A DNA stretch of 34,396 bases from an uncultured Bacteroidota bacterium (GCA_902560065.1 CACEKG010000012.1:1-34396), one strand, 5' to 3'; positions 9,776 through 18,395 are shown, counted from the first letter of the stretch. Notes: a model not told the origin generated them from the sequence alone. A program made the numbers and translations.

Positions 9776-10219
9776 ATGAAAAAAGAAGAAGTTGACAAGT
9801 ATTTACATGAAAAAGTTGAAAAAGGAGAAGTTGTTAGTCCAGTTTTACCTGAAGGATTAAAAAATTATCTAATTGATATTGATGGAACAATATGTGATGA
9901 TATTCCAAATGAAGAACCGGAAAGAATGGCAACTGCAAAAGTTTATCCAGATGCACTAGAAACACTTAATAAGTGGTATGATCAAGGGCATATAATTTGT
10001 TTTTTTACTGCTAGATTAGAATCTCACAGAGAAATTACCGAAAAATGGTTAAATGAAAATGGTTTTAAATATCATAGTATGGTTATGGGAAAACCAAGAG
10101 GGGGTAATTACCATTGGATTGACAATCATTTAGTCAAAGCAACTCGATACAATGGAAAGTTTACAGATTTAATTGAAAAAGAAGTTACAATAGAAGTATT
10201 TGATGATAATAAAGATTAA
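9776..10219 (+). CDS. Small HAD-like phosphatase-fold protein, between HdrC- and HdrB-like genes
   Basis: The 147-residue protein has the HAD motif I at residues 32-38 (LIDIDGT, with Asp34 and Asp36), a motif II-like FFTAR near 77, and a C-terminal GKPRGGNYHWIDNH segment that could supply the Lys and acidic residues of motifs III and IV. It lacks a cap domain. Close relatives in flavobacteria are often labelled phosphoheptose isomerase, but that enzyme (GmhA) has an SIS fold and none of its motifs is present here, so the label looks wrong. The ATG at 9776 is chosen because the longer frame from 9695 runs through the end of the preceding gene. It starts 10 bases after the HdrC-like gene and ends 16 before the CCG gene. 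Confidence 0.8.
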   Translation: MKKEEVDKYLHEKVEKGEVVSPVLPEGLKNYLIDIDGTICDDIPNEEPERMATAKVYPDALETLNKWYDQGHIICFFTARLESHREITEKWLNENGFKYHSMVMGKPRGGNYHWIDNHLVKATRYNGKFTDLIEKEVTIEVFDDNKD

Positions 10220-10235
10220 AATTCTTACATAGTTT

Positions 10236-11009
10236 ATGAAAGTTCCAACTTTATTGGAAATGTCTTCTAGAGGAGAAAAGCCTGAAGTTGTTTTTTGGAT
10301 TGGGTGTGCTGGAAGTTTTGATGATCGATCAAAAAAAATCACTAAAGCTTTTGTTAAAATTCTAAATAATTCTAATATTTCTTTTGCAGTTCTTGGTGCT
10401 GAAGAGTCTTGCAGTGGAGACCCAGCAAAAAGATCTGGTAATGAATTTTTATTTCAAATTCAAGCATTAAAAAACATTAATTCATTAAACAATTATAATG
10501 TTACCGACATTGTAACTACTTGCCCACATTGTTTTAATACTTTAAAAAATGAATATCCAGAGTTAGGAGGAAAATATAATGTTTTTCACCATTCTCAATT
10601 TTTAAAAAGGTTATTGTTGTCAGGTAAATTGAAAGTAGAAGGAGAAAAGTTCAAAGGAAAAAAAATAACATATCATGATCCTTGTTACCTAGGAAGAGCT
10701 AATAATGAATATAAAGCTCCAAGAGAGTTGATTGAAAAATTAAAAGCTAATTTATTAGAAATGAAAAATTCAAAATCTAATGGTTTATGTTGCGGAGCAG
10801 GTGGTGCTCAAATGTTTAAAGAACCTGAAAAGGGTAATAAGGATATTAATATTTTAAGAACTGAACAAGCTCTTGACACAAAACCTGATATTATTGCTGC
10901 AGCATGTCCTTTTTGTAATATTATGATGACAGATGGAATTAAAAACAAAGAAAAAGATGTGTCTGTAATGGATATTGCAGAATTAATAGCTAACGCTGAA
11001 GATCTATAA
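10236..11009 (+). CDS. HdrB-like CCG-domain (Fe-S) oxidoreductase
   Basis: This 257-residue soluble protein has two cysteine-rich CCG domains. The first begins at GCAGSFDDR (Cys24) and continues with ESCSGDPAKRSGNE and TTCPHCFNTLKNEYPE. The second has YHDPCYLGR, GLCCGAGGA and AACPFCNIMM. CCG pairs in HdrB bind a noncubane 4Fe-4S cluster that carries out disulfide reduction or related chemistry; relatives occur in GlpC, LutA and succinate or heterodisulfide systems. With the membrane HdrC-like protein two genes upstream it probably forms a membrane-attached redox complex. Tight packing with the HAD gene upstream and the next gene (1 base gap) shows a shared transcript. Its substrate is not revealed by sequence. 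Confidence 0.88.
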   Translation: MKVPTLLEMSSRGEKPEVVFWIGCAGSFDDRSKKITKAFVKILNNSNISFAVLGAEESCSGDPAKRSGNEFLFQIQALKNINSLNNYNVTDIVTTCPHCFNTLKNEYPELGGKYNVFHHSQFLKRLLLSGKLKVEGEKFKGKKITYHDPCYLGRANNEYKAPRELIEKLKANLLEMKNSKSNGLCCGAGGAQMFKEPEKGNKDINILRTEQALDTKPDIIAAACPFCNIMMTDGIKNKEKDVSVMDIAELIANAEDL

Positions 11010-11010
11010 T

Positions 11011-11493
11011 ATGTATGTTTCTTTTAATTTATTACCTCCTAATGCTAAAGTTTGGATATATCAATCAGACACTAATTTAAGTATTACAGATGTTGAATTA
11101 ATTGAAAAAGAGGTTAAGTTTTTCTTAAATAATTGGTCATCTCACAATAAAGAAATCGAATCAAGCTACGAAATTAGATATAATAGGTTCTTAATAATTG
11201 GTTTGAATGAAAATATAAATTTAGCTTCGGGTTGTTCTATTGATAAATCTGTAAATTTTATAAAAAATCTTCAATCTATTTTGAAAGTAAATTTTTTAAA
11301 TAGACTTGATGTTGCCTATAAAATTGGGAATGAAATTAATACCATTTCATTGTTAGAGTTTCAGAACATGATAAGGGAAAATAAACTATCAAAAGATTCA
11401 ATTGTTTATAATAATATGATTGACACAAAAAAATTATATCTAAATAATTGGGAAACTACAATTGAAAATAGTTGGCATAAAAAATATTTATAA
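11011..11493 (+). CDS. Conserved Bacteroidota protein of unknown function (often mislabelled ABC transporter ATPase)
   Basis: The 160-residue soluble protein opens with MYVSFNLLPPNAKVWIYQS and contains WSSHNKEIESSYEIRYNRF and a LASGCSIDKSV motif with the only cysteine. I recall homologues across flavobacteria named ABC transporter ATPase, yet no Walker A, Walker B or ABC signature is present here, so that name should not be carried over. It sits 1 base after the CCG gene, and its stop codon directly abuts the ATG of the GH3 gene, so it is in the same transcript. The conserved Cys within SGCSIDKS might be reactive. No function is assigned. Confidence 0.82.
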   Translation: MYVSFNLLPPNAKVWIYQSDTNLSITDVELIEKEVKFFLNNWSSHNKEIESSYEIRYNRFLIIGLNENINLASGCSIDKSVNFIKNLQSILKVNFLNRLDVAYKIGNEINTISLLEFQNMIRENKLSKDSIVYNNMIDTKKLYLNNWETTIENSWHKKYL

Positions 11494-14406
11494 ATGAAGA
11501 AATTTTTATTTATTTTCTTGTTCTTTATTTTAAATATATTTTCTCAAGAAAATGACCCTTTATTAGTAAACATAGCTGATAGAATTAATCAAAAGAAATG
11601 GGTAGATAGTACTTATAATAAAATGTCTCTTGATCAAAAGATAGGGCAATTATTTATGCCAATGGTTTTTTCCAGAAAAGATTCAACGCATTATATTGCT
11701 TCTTTAAAGCTCATTAAAAAATATCACATTGGAGGCGTGATTTTTTCTCTTGGTTCTCCTTATAAACAAACAAAATGGCTAAATTCTTTTCAAAAGAATT
11801 CTAAAATACCCTTATTGGTTGGAATGGATGCAGAATGGGGAGTTTCTATGAGATTGGATTCTGTTATGTCTTTTCCATGGAATATGACTTTGGGAGCAAT
11901 TAGAGATACTTCATTAATTAGAAAAATTGGTTATAGAATGGGAGTTCAAGAAAAAAGATTAGGGGTTCATATAAGTTTTTCACCAGTATTAGATATTAAT
12001 ACAAACCCGAGAAATCCTATTATTGGGAATAGATCTTTTGGAGAATCAAAGAAACTAGTTACAAATCATGGAATTGCTTTAATGCAAGGACACCATCAGG
12101 CAGGCATCTTAACTTCAGGAAAACATTTTCCTGGTCATGGTGATACAGCCAAGGATTCTCATAAAACTTTACCGATATTAAGACACAGCAAAAAAAGAAT
12201 AAATGACATAGAATTATATCCATATTATAAATTAATTGAAAAAGGTATTTCATCTGTTATGATTGCACATTTAAATGTGCCTGTTTTGTCTTCAGATAAA
12301 AACCCTACCTCATTATCAAGTGATTTGATTAATAATTTATTAAAACAAAAGATGGGTTTTAAGGGATTAATAATTACTGATGCTTTAAATATGGATGGTG
12401 TTTTTAAAAACTCTAAATCAAAAAATGTTGATCTGCAAGCATTCTTAGCCGGTAATGATTTGTTAATTGTATCTAGAGATACTCCAAAGGGTTTTAAAGC
12501 AATTAAAAAATCTTATAAAAAAGGAATTATTTCTGAAAAAAGACTTTCCCATTCAGTAAAAAAAATACTAAAAGCTAAGTATAAAGCAGGTTTATATAAT
12601 TATAAGCCAATTAAATTAAATGATATAACTAAGGAATTAAATAGTAAAGAAGATTCTATTTTAAATTATAAAGCAATAAAGAAATCATTAACCCTTTTAA
12701 AAAACAAGGATAACCTTTTACCATTAAAATTAGATGAAAGAATTGCTCATATTTCATTAGGAGATGCTTCAAGTGATATATATAGGAATGAATTAAGCAA
12801 GAAATATGAAATTAAAACTTTAGAAAAAGTAGATTCAAATAATTATGAAATAAAAATTAAAGATTATGATAAAATCATTATAAGTTTTCATAGATCAAAC
12901 AAAACTCCATATAAGTCTGAAAAGATGAATAAATCTGAAATTGATTTAATAAAAAAGATATCAGATAAAAAAAGTGTTATTCTAAATCTTTTTGTAAAAC
13001 CATATGTGTTAAAAGGCATAGAAGACTTAAATAACATATCATCAATACTTTTAAGTTACCAAAATAGTAATATCGCTCAAAAAATAAGTGTAAATGCATT
13101 ATTTGGTTTTCAAAAGATTACAGGAAGACTTCCTGTAACAGGGTCAAAAGATTTTATTTTTAATTCCGGTATTGATTTATTACCGGTTAATCATTTAAAA
13201 TATTCTAATCCAGCAGTTGTAGGCTTTAATGAAAAAAAACTTAATAGATTGGATAATCTTGCTAAAATTGCAATTGATTCTATGATGACTCCAGGCATTC
13301 AAATGTTAGTTGCAAGAAAAGGTAGAATTGTTTATCATAAAAGTCATGGTTTTCATACTTACAAAAAAAGAATAAGTGTTAAAAATGATCATGTATATGA
13401 TATAGCATCTTTGACAAAAATTATTGGGACTTTACCTTTGGTCATAAAATCAGTAGATAATTTAGATTTTCATTTAAATTCTACTTTGAAAGATATATTA
13501 CCCGAATTTAAAGGGAGTAATAAAGAAAATATTACAATAAAAAATATGTTGTCTCATTTTTCATATTTTACTCCTTGGATACCATTTTATAAAGAAACTA
13601 TTAATAAAAGAAATAAACCTAAAAGGAAATTTTATAGAAAAAATAAAAATAATAAGTTTTCAATTCTTGTCAGTGAAAACTTATATATGAGAAATTCTTA
13701 TAAAGATAAGATGTTTGAAAAAATTGTTAAAAGTCCAATATTAAAAAATACTGAAAGTAGGTATTCTGATTTGCCATTTTATATTTTAAAATATTATTAT
13801 GAAAAAAAGTTCAATAAAGATTTGTCATTAATTGTTCAAGATCAGATTATTAATCCATTAGGTTTAAAAAACACATCATACTTTCCATTAAAAAATAAAA
13901 ATAAAGCTAAAATAGTTCCTTCAGAAATAGATCATTATTATAGAAATTCTGAATTGAAAGGTTACGTGCACGATATGGGAGCTGCAATGCAAGGAGGAGA
14001 TGGCGGCCATGCAGGATTATTTTCTAATGCTTTTGACATTGCTGTTGTTATGCAGATGTATTTGCAAGGTGGGATTTATGATAATAAGAAAATCCTATCA
14101 AAAAGAAATATTGATAGTTTTAATTACTGTTATTTTTGTAATAAAGGAAATAGACGTGGAGTAGGCTTTGATAAACCTCAAATTAATAGTTTGGATAGTG
14201 GTCCTACTTTTGGAGGAGCTTCAAATCAAAGTTTTGGACATTTAGGTTTTACAGGAACATATACATGGGCAGACCCAGAGAATGAAATCATTATTGTATT
14301 TTTATCAAATAGAACTTATCCTTCTATGGAAAGAAATCTAATAGCAAAGCATGATATTAGAACTAGAATGCAGCAGATAGTTTATGAAGCCTTAACAGAA
14401 AAATAA
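11494..14406 (+). CDS. GH3 beta-N-acetylglucosaminidase (NagZ-like) fused to a serine beta-lactamase-fold hydrolase
   Basis: The 970-residue exported protein has a signal peptide (1-18, FSQ). The GH3 barrel (about 45-370) has KHFPGHGDTxxDSH at 210-223, the NagZ-type His/Asp dyad, and the nucleophile Asp296 in ITDALNM. A GH3 C-terminal-type alpha/beta domain lies at about 390-560. The C-terminal serine hydrolase domain (about 585-965) has S639-x-x-K642 (SLTK), Tyr757 (YSD) and H916-L-G in place of KTG, the class C/esterase-type set. This two-enzyme fusion is common in Bacteroidota. It probably trims peptidoglycan fragments in the periplasm by removing GlcNAc, while the second domain may act on peptide or ester bonds. 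BshA follows after 1 base. Confidence 0.92.
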   Translation: MKKFLFIFLFFILNIFSQENDPLLVNIADRINQKKWVDSTYNKMSLDQKIGQLFMPMVFSRKDSTHYIASLKLIKKYHIGGVIFSLGSPYKQTKWLNSFQKNSKIPLLVGMDAEWGVSMRLDSVMSFPWNMTLGAIRDTSLIRKIGYRMGVQEKRLGVHISFSPVLDINTNPRNPIIGNRSFGESKKLVTNHGIALMQGHHQAGILTSGKHFPGHGDTAKDSHKTLPILRHSKKRINDIELYPYYKLIEKGISSVMIAHLNVPVLSSDKNPTSLSSDLINNLLKQKMGFKGLIITDALNMDGVFKNSKSKNVDLQAFLAGNDLLIVSRDTPKGFKAIKKSYKKGIISEKRLSHSVKKILKAKYKAGLYNYKPIKLNDITKELNSKEDSILNYKAIKKSLTLLKNKDNLLPLKLDERIAHISLGDASSDIYRNELSKKYEIKTLEKVDSNNYEIKIKDYDKIIISFHRSNKTPYKSEKMNKSEIDLIKKISDKKSVILNLFVKPYVLKGIEDLNNISSILLSYQNSNIAQKISVNALFGFQKITGRLPVTGSKDFIFNSGIDLLPVNHLKYSNPAVVGFNEKKLNRLDNLAKIAIDSMMTPGIQMLVARKGRIVYHKSHGFHTYKKRISVKNDHVYDIASLTKIIGTLPLVIKSVDNLDFHLNSTLKDILPEFKGSNKENITIKNMLSHFSYFTPWIPFYKETINKRNKPKRKFYRKNKNNKFSILVSENLYMRNSYKDKMFEKIVKSPILKNTESRYSDLPFYILKYYYEKKFNKDLSLIVQDQIINPLGLKNTSYFPLKNKNKAKIVPSEIDHYYRNSELKGYVHDMGAAMQGGDGGHAGLFSNAFDIAVVMQMYLQGGIYDNKKILSKRNIDSFNYCYFCNKGNRRGVGFDKPQINSLDSGPTFGGASNQSFGHLGFTGTYTWADPENEIIIVFLSNRTYPSMERNLIAKHDIRTRMQQIVYEALTEK

Positions 14407-14407
14407 G

Positions 14408-15535
14408 ATGAATATTGCAATAGTATGTTATCCAACTTTTGGAGGAAGTGGTGTTGTTGCTACTGAGTTAGGTATCGAATTGTCTAAAAATGGTCATGAA
14501 ATTCATTTTGTAACTTATAGTCAACCTGTAAGACTTGAAGCTTTAAATGCAAAGCTAAATTTCCATGAAGTAAACGTTCCAAGATATTCTCTTTTTAAAT
14601 TTCAACCTTATGAGTTGGCATTATCAAGTCGATTAGTAGATGTTGTTAAAGAAAATAATATAGAAATCTTACACGTTCATTATGCAATACCTCACGCATA
14701 TGCAGCCTATATGGCAAAAAAGATGCTTCAAGACGATGGAATCAACATTCCAATTGTAACAACTCTTCATGGAACTGATATAACTTTAGTTGGAAGTCAC
14801 CCTTTTTATAAGACAGCAGTTTCTTTTAGCATAAATAATTCTGATTGTATAACTGCTGTATCAAAAAGTTTAAAAAATGATACAATTGAACTATTTGATA
14901 TAGAAAAAGATATAGAAGTTATCCATAATTTTATAGATTTTGAAAAGAAAACTTTAAAAAAGAATCTATATGACAGAAATCTTCTTGCGAAAGAAGATGA
15001 GAAAATAATTGTACATGTAAGTAATTTTAGACCATTAAAAAGAATTATGGATGTTATCTATGTTTTTGAACAGATAAGTTCTAAAATTAATTCTAAATTA
15101 ATTATGATAGGTGAGGGACCAGAAAAATCAAAAGCTCAGAGATATTGTATAAAGAATAATTTAAATGATAAAGTCGTTTTTTTGGGAAATAGTTCTGAAA
15201 TTTATGATATTCTAAGTTTTTCAGATCTTTTTCTGCTTTTATCTGAAAAAGAAAGTTTTGGTTTATCAGCACTTGAAGCTATGATTCATAAAGTACCTGT
15301 AATTTCGACAAACGTTGGAGGTCTTCCAGAGTTAAATAAAGATAATTATTCTGGTTTTCTTTTTGATATTGGTGAAATAAATAAAATGGCAAAAAAATCA
15401 ATTGAAATTTTGTCTAATGATGAGTTATTAAAAATACTTAAAAACCAAGCATTTGAAAATGCAAAAAGATTTGATATAAAAAAGGTAATTAAACAATATG
15501 AGTCTGTTTACAAAAAGGCAATAGATTTAAACTAA
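14408..15535 (+). CDS. bshA: N-acetyl-alpha-D-glucosaminyl L-malate synthase
   Basis: BshA joins UDP-GlcNAc and L-malate in the first step of bacillithiol synthesis, the low-molecular-weight thiol of Firmicutes and many Bacteroidota. The 375-residue GT4 glycosyltransferase starts with IVCYPTFGGSGVVATELG, the UDP-sugar-binding Gly loop. It has HVHYAIPHAYAAYMAK, TTLHGTDITLVGSHP and HNFIDF, all typical of BshA rather than generic GT4 enzymes. The retaining-GT EX7E motif is in KESFGLSALEAM. The gene begins 1 base after the GH3 fusion and ends the long plus-strand run. Its stop abuts the stop of the convergent acylase gene. bshB and bshC are not in this window. Confidence 0.95.
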   Translation: MNIAIVCYPTFGGSGVVATELGIELSKNGHEIHFVTYSQPVRLEALNAKLNFHEVNVPRYSLFKFQPYELALSSRLVDVVKENNIEILHVHYAIPHAYAAYMAKKMLQDDGINIPIVTTLHGTDITLVGSHPFYKTAVSFSINNSDCITAVSKSLKNDTIELFDIEKDIEVIHNFIDFEKKTLKKNLYDRNLLAKEDEKIIVHVSNFRPLKRIMDVIYVFEQISSKINSKLIMIGEGPEKSKAQRYCIKNNLNDKVVFLGNSSEIYDILSFSDLFLLLSEKESFGLSALEAMIHKVPVISTNVGGLPELNKDNYSGFLFDIGEINKMAKKSIEILSNDELLKILKNQAFENAKRFDIKKVIKQYESVYKKAIDLN

Positions 15536-17632
15536 TTATCTTGGATTGTATATTTTTTTCGCATTTAACAACACCTTTTCTTTTTTTAATGACATTTTTT
15601 TAGTTTTAAATAAAGAATATATTTCCATTTGATCATCAAAGTGGGGACTATCTGGATTGTCAGACGAACCATAAGAAACTACTGATTCTATTTCAGGACC
15701 ATCTTTAGTAAATTTGATTAATTCTATATATGATTCTCCAGCTGTAACTCTTGTTTTTCCTTTTTTATAGGGAACTGATGACATAGCCGTGATTACATCT
15801 CTTAATCCAAAAATTGGAATTTCTTTAGAACCTCTAACAAGTTTTTGAAATTCTCCTAACTTAACTTTTTCTTTTCCAAAGAATTTAAGCATATGTTTTT
15901 TTGTTTCTTTTAAAGCTTCTATTAAAAAAGTTTTTGGAAAAATCTTTGGCTCAGGTATTTGTCTATAATATTTTCTCAATTTTGAATAAAATATTGCATA
16001 AGCTCCAGCACCATAGGAATCTGCATCTGTTTTTCTATCCCATTTTTGAATTTGAATTAAAATATTTGATATTTCAGGATATTTATTAGGATTTATGTCA
16101 AAAAGAGCATTTATGTCCATCCATGAATATGACAGAGGATTTGGGAGGGAATTATCATACTTTATTTTTTTAAAGTCATTATAATCTAATTCTTTTTTTT
16201 CTTCAATAAGTTCATATAACCTTGTTGATCTATTATTATTATATGTTTCAAAACCCATATTTTTTGAAAATGAATCCTTTTTTGGATTTTCATTTTTGGA
16301 AGTAGATAAAAATGGAGAATGGTTAGCATTATAAAAATATCCTGATTTAGGTTGAATAACTTGAGGTAATTCCTCTGTTTTATACATTTCTGTCCATAAA
16401 GTTTTTTTTGTATTACCAGGAACAACATTTTTCCAATCATAACCATCTTTTCTTTTTGGGATTAGACCATTTGAAATATAAAAAATTGTATCGTTTTTGT
16501 CTGCATAACCAATATTGTATCCTGGCAATGAGTTCATTTTAATAATGTTATAAAATTCTGTAAAATTTTTAGCTTTACCCATTCTCCACCATTGCTCCAT
16601 TGCCCTTATCTCGAAGAGGGAAGGAGTCCTGATTGAATAATAACCCGAATTGTTTTTTAAAGTTGGACCGTAAATACTTTTGTAATATTTTCTCTTAATT
16701 TTTATTGGGATTCCTAAAATTTTGATGAATATAGATGCTTTATATTCTTCTAAATCATAATAATTATTATCAACTCTATATTTTTTTTTAAATTTTGGAT
16801 GCATTTCTAGTGCAAAGACATCAGTTTTATCAGGTCTATTTACTGTGTGAGACCATGCTATATTTTCATTTGCACCAATAAGAACATGTGGGCTGCCTGC
16901 AAAAAGAGCTCCTAGAATATTTGTTCCTTCTTCACTTGACAAATGTGCTTCATACCATGAAACAGGACCATCTAGTGGTTGATGGGTATTTATAGCTAAA
17001 TAAGTGTTTCCATCTTTTGTCCTTGAACTATTAAAACCAAAAACATTAGATCCCCTTGTTTCTTCATTAGAATATAAATTATTTGATTGGTCAACAACCT
17101 GATATTTTAAATCATTTTTTATAATCTTATTTATCCAATAATCACCTTCTGAGGATACAAATAATTGCAATTGAGCATATTTTAAAAGTTTTTTAGGGTT
17201 TAAAGGAAATAGCTCCTTAATTAAAACTTTATCGGGATTTAATTCTGCAAATCGATTAATTCCCTGAGAGTATGCTTCAATAATTTTTTTATATTCTATA
17301 CTTATTTTGGATTTATATAGGTCATTAATTAATTCATCAGACCCAATGAATTGAGTTAAGAAATCTGCTCCAGCTCCTTTTATTCCTAGCAATTTTGAAA
17401 GGAGATTATTTCCAGCTAGATATGCTTTTTGAATTGTCTCAAAGTCATCTTCAGCATTTGCCCATGCTAATCCATAGGCTAGCTCAGCATCAGTTTTTGA
17501 AAAAATGTGTGGAACACCATAATTATCTCTTATAATTTCAATATTATTTGTATTTATTTGTCCATTAGAAGATGTAATTGAAATTATAAAAAGAGTATAA
17601 TAAATCAGGAAATGATTATAATATTTGACCAT
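15536..17632 (-). CDS. Secreted penicillin-acylase-family N-terminal nucleophile hydrolase
   Basis: The 698-residue protein has a signal peptide (1 to about 25, ending SNGQ) and the penicillin amidase layout: an alpha subunit (about 30-190), a short linker and a beta subunit starting at Ser195 in RGSNVFGF, the predicted autocatalytic nucleophile. Family features are RDNYGVPHIF near the N-terminus, GANENIAWSHT, and a beta-subunit Asn in the ISNGL and RTPS regions. Members cleave acyl amides such as beta-lactam side chains, acyl-homoserine lactones or aminolipids; the substrate here is unknown. The short chain compared with ~800-residue PvdQ-type enzymes is common for Bacteroidota members. A possible promoter with TTGACA and TATAAC lies 31-59 bases upstream. 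Confidence 0.92.
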   Translation of the reverse strand: MVKYYNHFLIYYTLFIISITSSNGQINTNNIEIIRDNYGVPHIFSKTDAELAYGLAWANAEDDFETIQKAYLAGNNLLSKLLGIKGAGADFLTQFIGSDELINDLYKSKISIEYKKIIEAYSQGINRFAELNPDKVLIKELFPLNPKKLLKYAQLQLFVSSEGDYWINKIIKNDLKYQVVDQSNNLYSNEETRGSNVFGFNSSRTKDGNTYLAINTHQPLDGPVSWYEAHLSSEEGTNILGALFAGSPHVLIGANENIAWSHTVNRPDKTDVFALEMHPKFKKKYRVDNNYYDLEEYKASIFIKILGIPIKIKRKYYKSIYGPTLKNNSGYYSIRTPSLFEIRAMEQWWRMGKAKNFTEFYNIIKMNSLPGYNIGYADKNDTIFYISNGLIPKRKDGYDWKNVVPGNTKKTLWTEMYKTEELPQVIQPKSGYFYNANHSPFLSTSKNENPKKDSFSKNMGFETYNNNRSTRLYELIEEKKELDYNDFKKIKYDNSLPNPLSYSWMDINALFDINPNKYPEISNILIQIQKWDRKTDADSYGAGAYAIFYSKLRKYYRQIPEPKIFPKTFLIEALKETKKHMLKFFGKEKVKLGEFQKLVRGSKEIPIFGLRDVITAMSSVPYKKGKTRVTAGESYIELIKFTKDGPEIESVVSYGSSDNPDSPHFDDQMEIYSLFKTKKMSLKKEKVLLNAKKIYNPR

Positions 17633-17662
17633 TTTATTTAGTGTTTTAATTAAATATAAAAC

Positions 17663-17691
17663 GTTATAATACTAACATAATTTATTGTCAA
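17663..17691 (-). promoter_or_regulatory. Possible promoter for the acylase gene (TTGACA, 17 bases, TATAAC)
   Basis: On the minus strand TTGACA (17691-17686) is followed after exactly 17 bases by TATAAC (17668-17663), 31 bases before the acylase ATG. This resembles a general sigma-70 promoter rather than the Bacteroidota TTG/TAnnTTTG form, and AT-rich DNA yields such matches by chance. The TGA within TTGACA is also the stop of the small reading frame at 17688-17777. Confidence 0.3.
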
Positions 17692-17777
17692 TAAATTATT
17701 GAAATTATTATTCTGTAAGATAGATAAACAGCTAAAATAGCCCATATCCACCATCTATTTTTCATATACCAATCCAT
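17688..17777 (-). CDS. Possible 29-residue single-helix membrane peptide
   Basis: A minus-strand frame from ATG at 17777 reads MDWYMKNRWWIWAILAVYL, then SYRIIISIIY and TGA. Four Trp and an unbroken hydrophobic stretch from about residue 9 to 29, with Lys and Arg at the start, would make a small inner-membrane protein. It lies upstream of the acylase gene on the same strand. AT-rich DNA seldom encodes Trp-rich frames by chance, which is the main support. I recognise no family, and no ribosome-binding site was relied upon. Confidence 0.35.
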   Translation of the reverse strand: MDWYMKNRWWIWAILAVYLSYRIIISIIY

Positions 17778-17939
17778 AATTTATATATACAATAATGAAG
17801 GTTACTAAATTAACAATTGTATTAACATTATTAAAATTTTGATTTAAATATTTAAAATATTGAATGTAGATGTTTTAATATAAATTTTGAGTCTTTCATT
17901 TATTATTAATAATATTGTAAGACAATAAATTTAAAAGTT

Positions 17940-18395
17940 ATGAAAACTAATATTAGAATTTTACTAACAGTAATTTTAATTTTTAATACTATATCTATTT
18001 TTTCACAGGTTAATGATGATAAAGTTGCTCTATCTGACTTTGTTAAAGAACATGAAAATTTTGTAGAGAATGATGCAGGAGAAATTGATCCTATTAATGT
18101 AAAAGAAATTAATAAGATTGTAAAATTTCTTGTTGAAGAAAAGTTTACAAATTTAGAACATACAAGAAATATTATTTGGGATTCTTATGAAACATATGTT
18201 AGTCCTTTTAGCAGATGGCACAAACATACATTTATAGTTCAAGTAAAAATGGAAAATGTTGAAAGATATAAATATGTAGAGGTGACTTATGATCCTAAAT
18301 CTAAGAAAGCTGATACAGAGTATTCTTGGGTTGAAGAAAAAGAAGATTTTTTTATTCTTGAAGAAGAAAGTATTGAAGAAAATAAAGATGATTAA
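17940..18395 (+). CDS. Secreted acidic protein of unknown function
   Basis: The 151-residue protein has a clear signal peptide (MKTNIRILLTVILIF up to about residue 23, FSQ). The mature part is hydrophilic, with an aromatic centre (SYETYVSPFSRWHKHTF), strands with VQVKMENVERYKYVEVTYD, and a strongly acidic tail of Glu and Asp (EEKEDF...EEESIEENKDD). No cysteines or known motifs are seen. It stands alone between the gap and the small 53-residue frame. The coding character (signal peptide, even composition) makes it a real gene, but I do not recognise the family and assign no role. Confidence 0.75.
   Translation: MKTNIRILLTVILIFNTISIFSQVNDDKVALSDFVKEHENFVENDAGEIDPINVKEINKIVKFLVEEKFTNLEHTRNIIWDSYETYVSPFSRWHKHTFIVQVKMENVERYKYVEVTYDPKSKKADTEYSWVEEKEDFFILEEESIEENKDD

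Larger units (their letters stand above)
17633..17939 (-). other. 307-base AT-rich intergenic gap between acylase and 151-residue protein genes
   Basis: This gap separates divergent genes and should hold promoters for both. On the minus strand it has a 29-codon Trp-rich reading frame (17777-17688) and a TTGACA-N17-TATAAC arrangement (17691-17663). On the plus side I found no exact TAnnTTTG box before the 17940 ATG; a small inverted repeat TATTGT-AAG-ACAATA lies just upstream of that gene (about 17914-17928). No tRNA, repeat array or mobile-element end is seen. Confidence 0.5.

Noticed and set aside
9776-10219. Phosphoheptose isomerase (GmhA) annotation
   Set aside because: GmhA has an SIS fold; this protein has a HAD D-x-D motif instead.
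16186-16446. 86-residue minus-strand frame inside the acylase gene
   Set aside because: It is an alternative frame of the acylase coding sequence; the acylase frame carries the family motifs.
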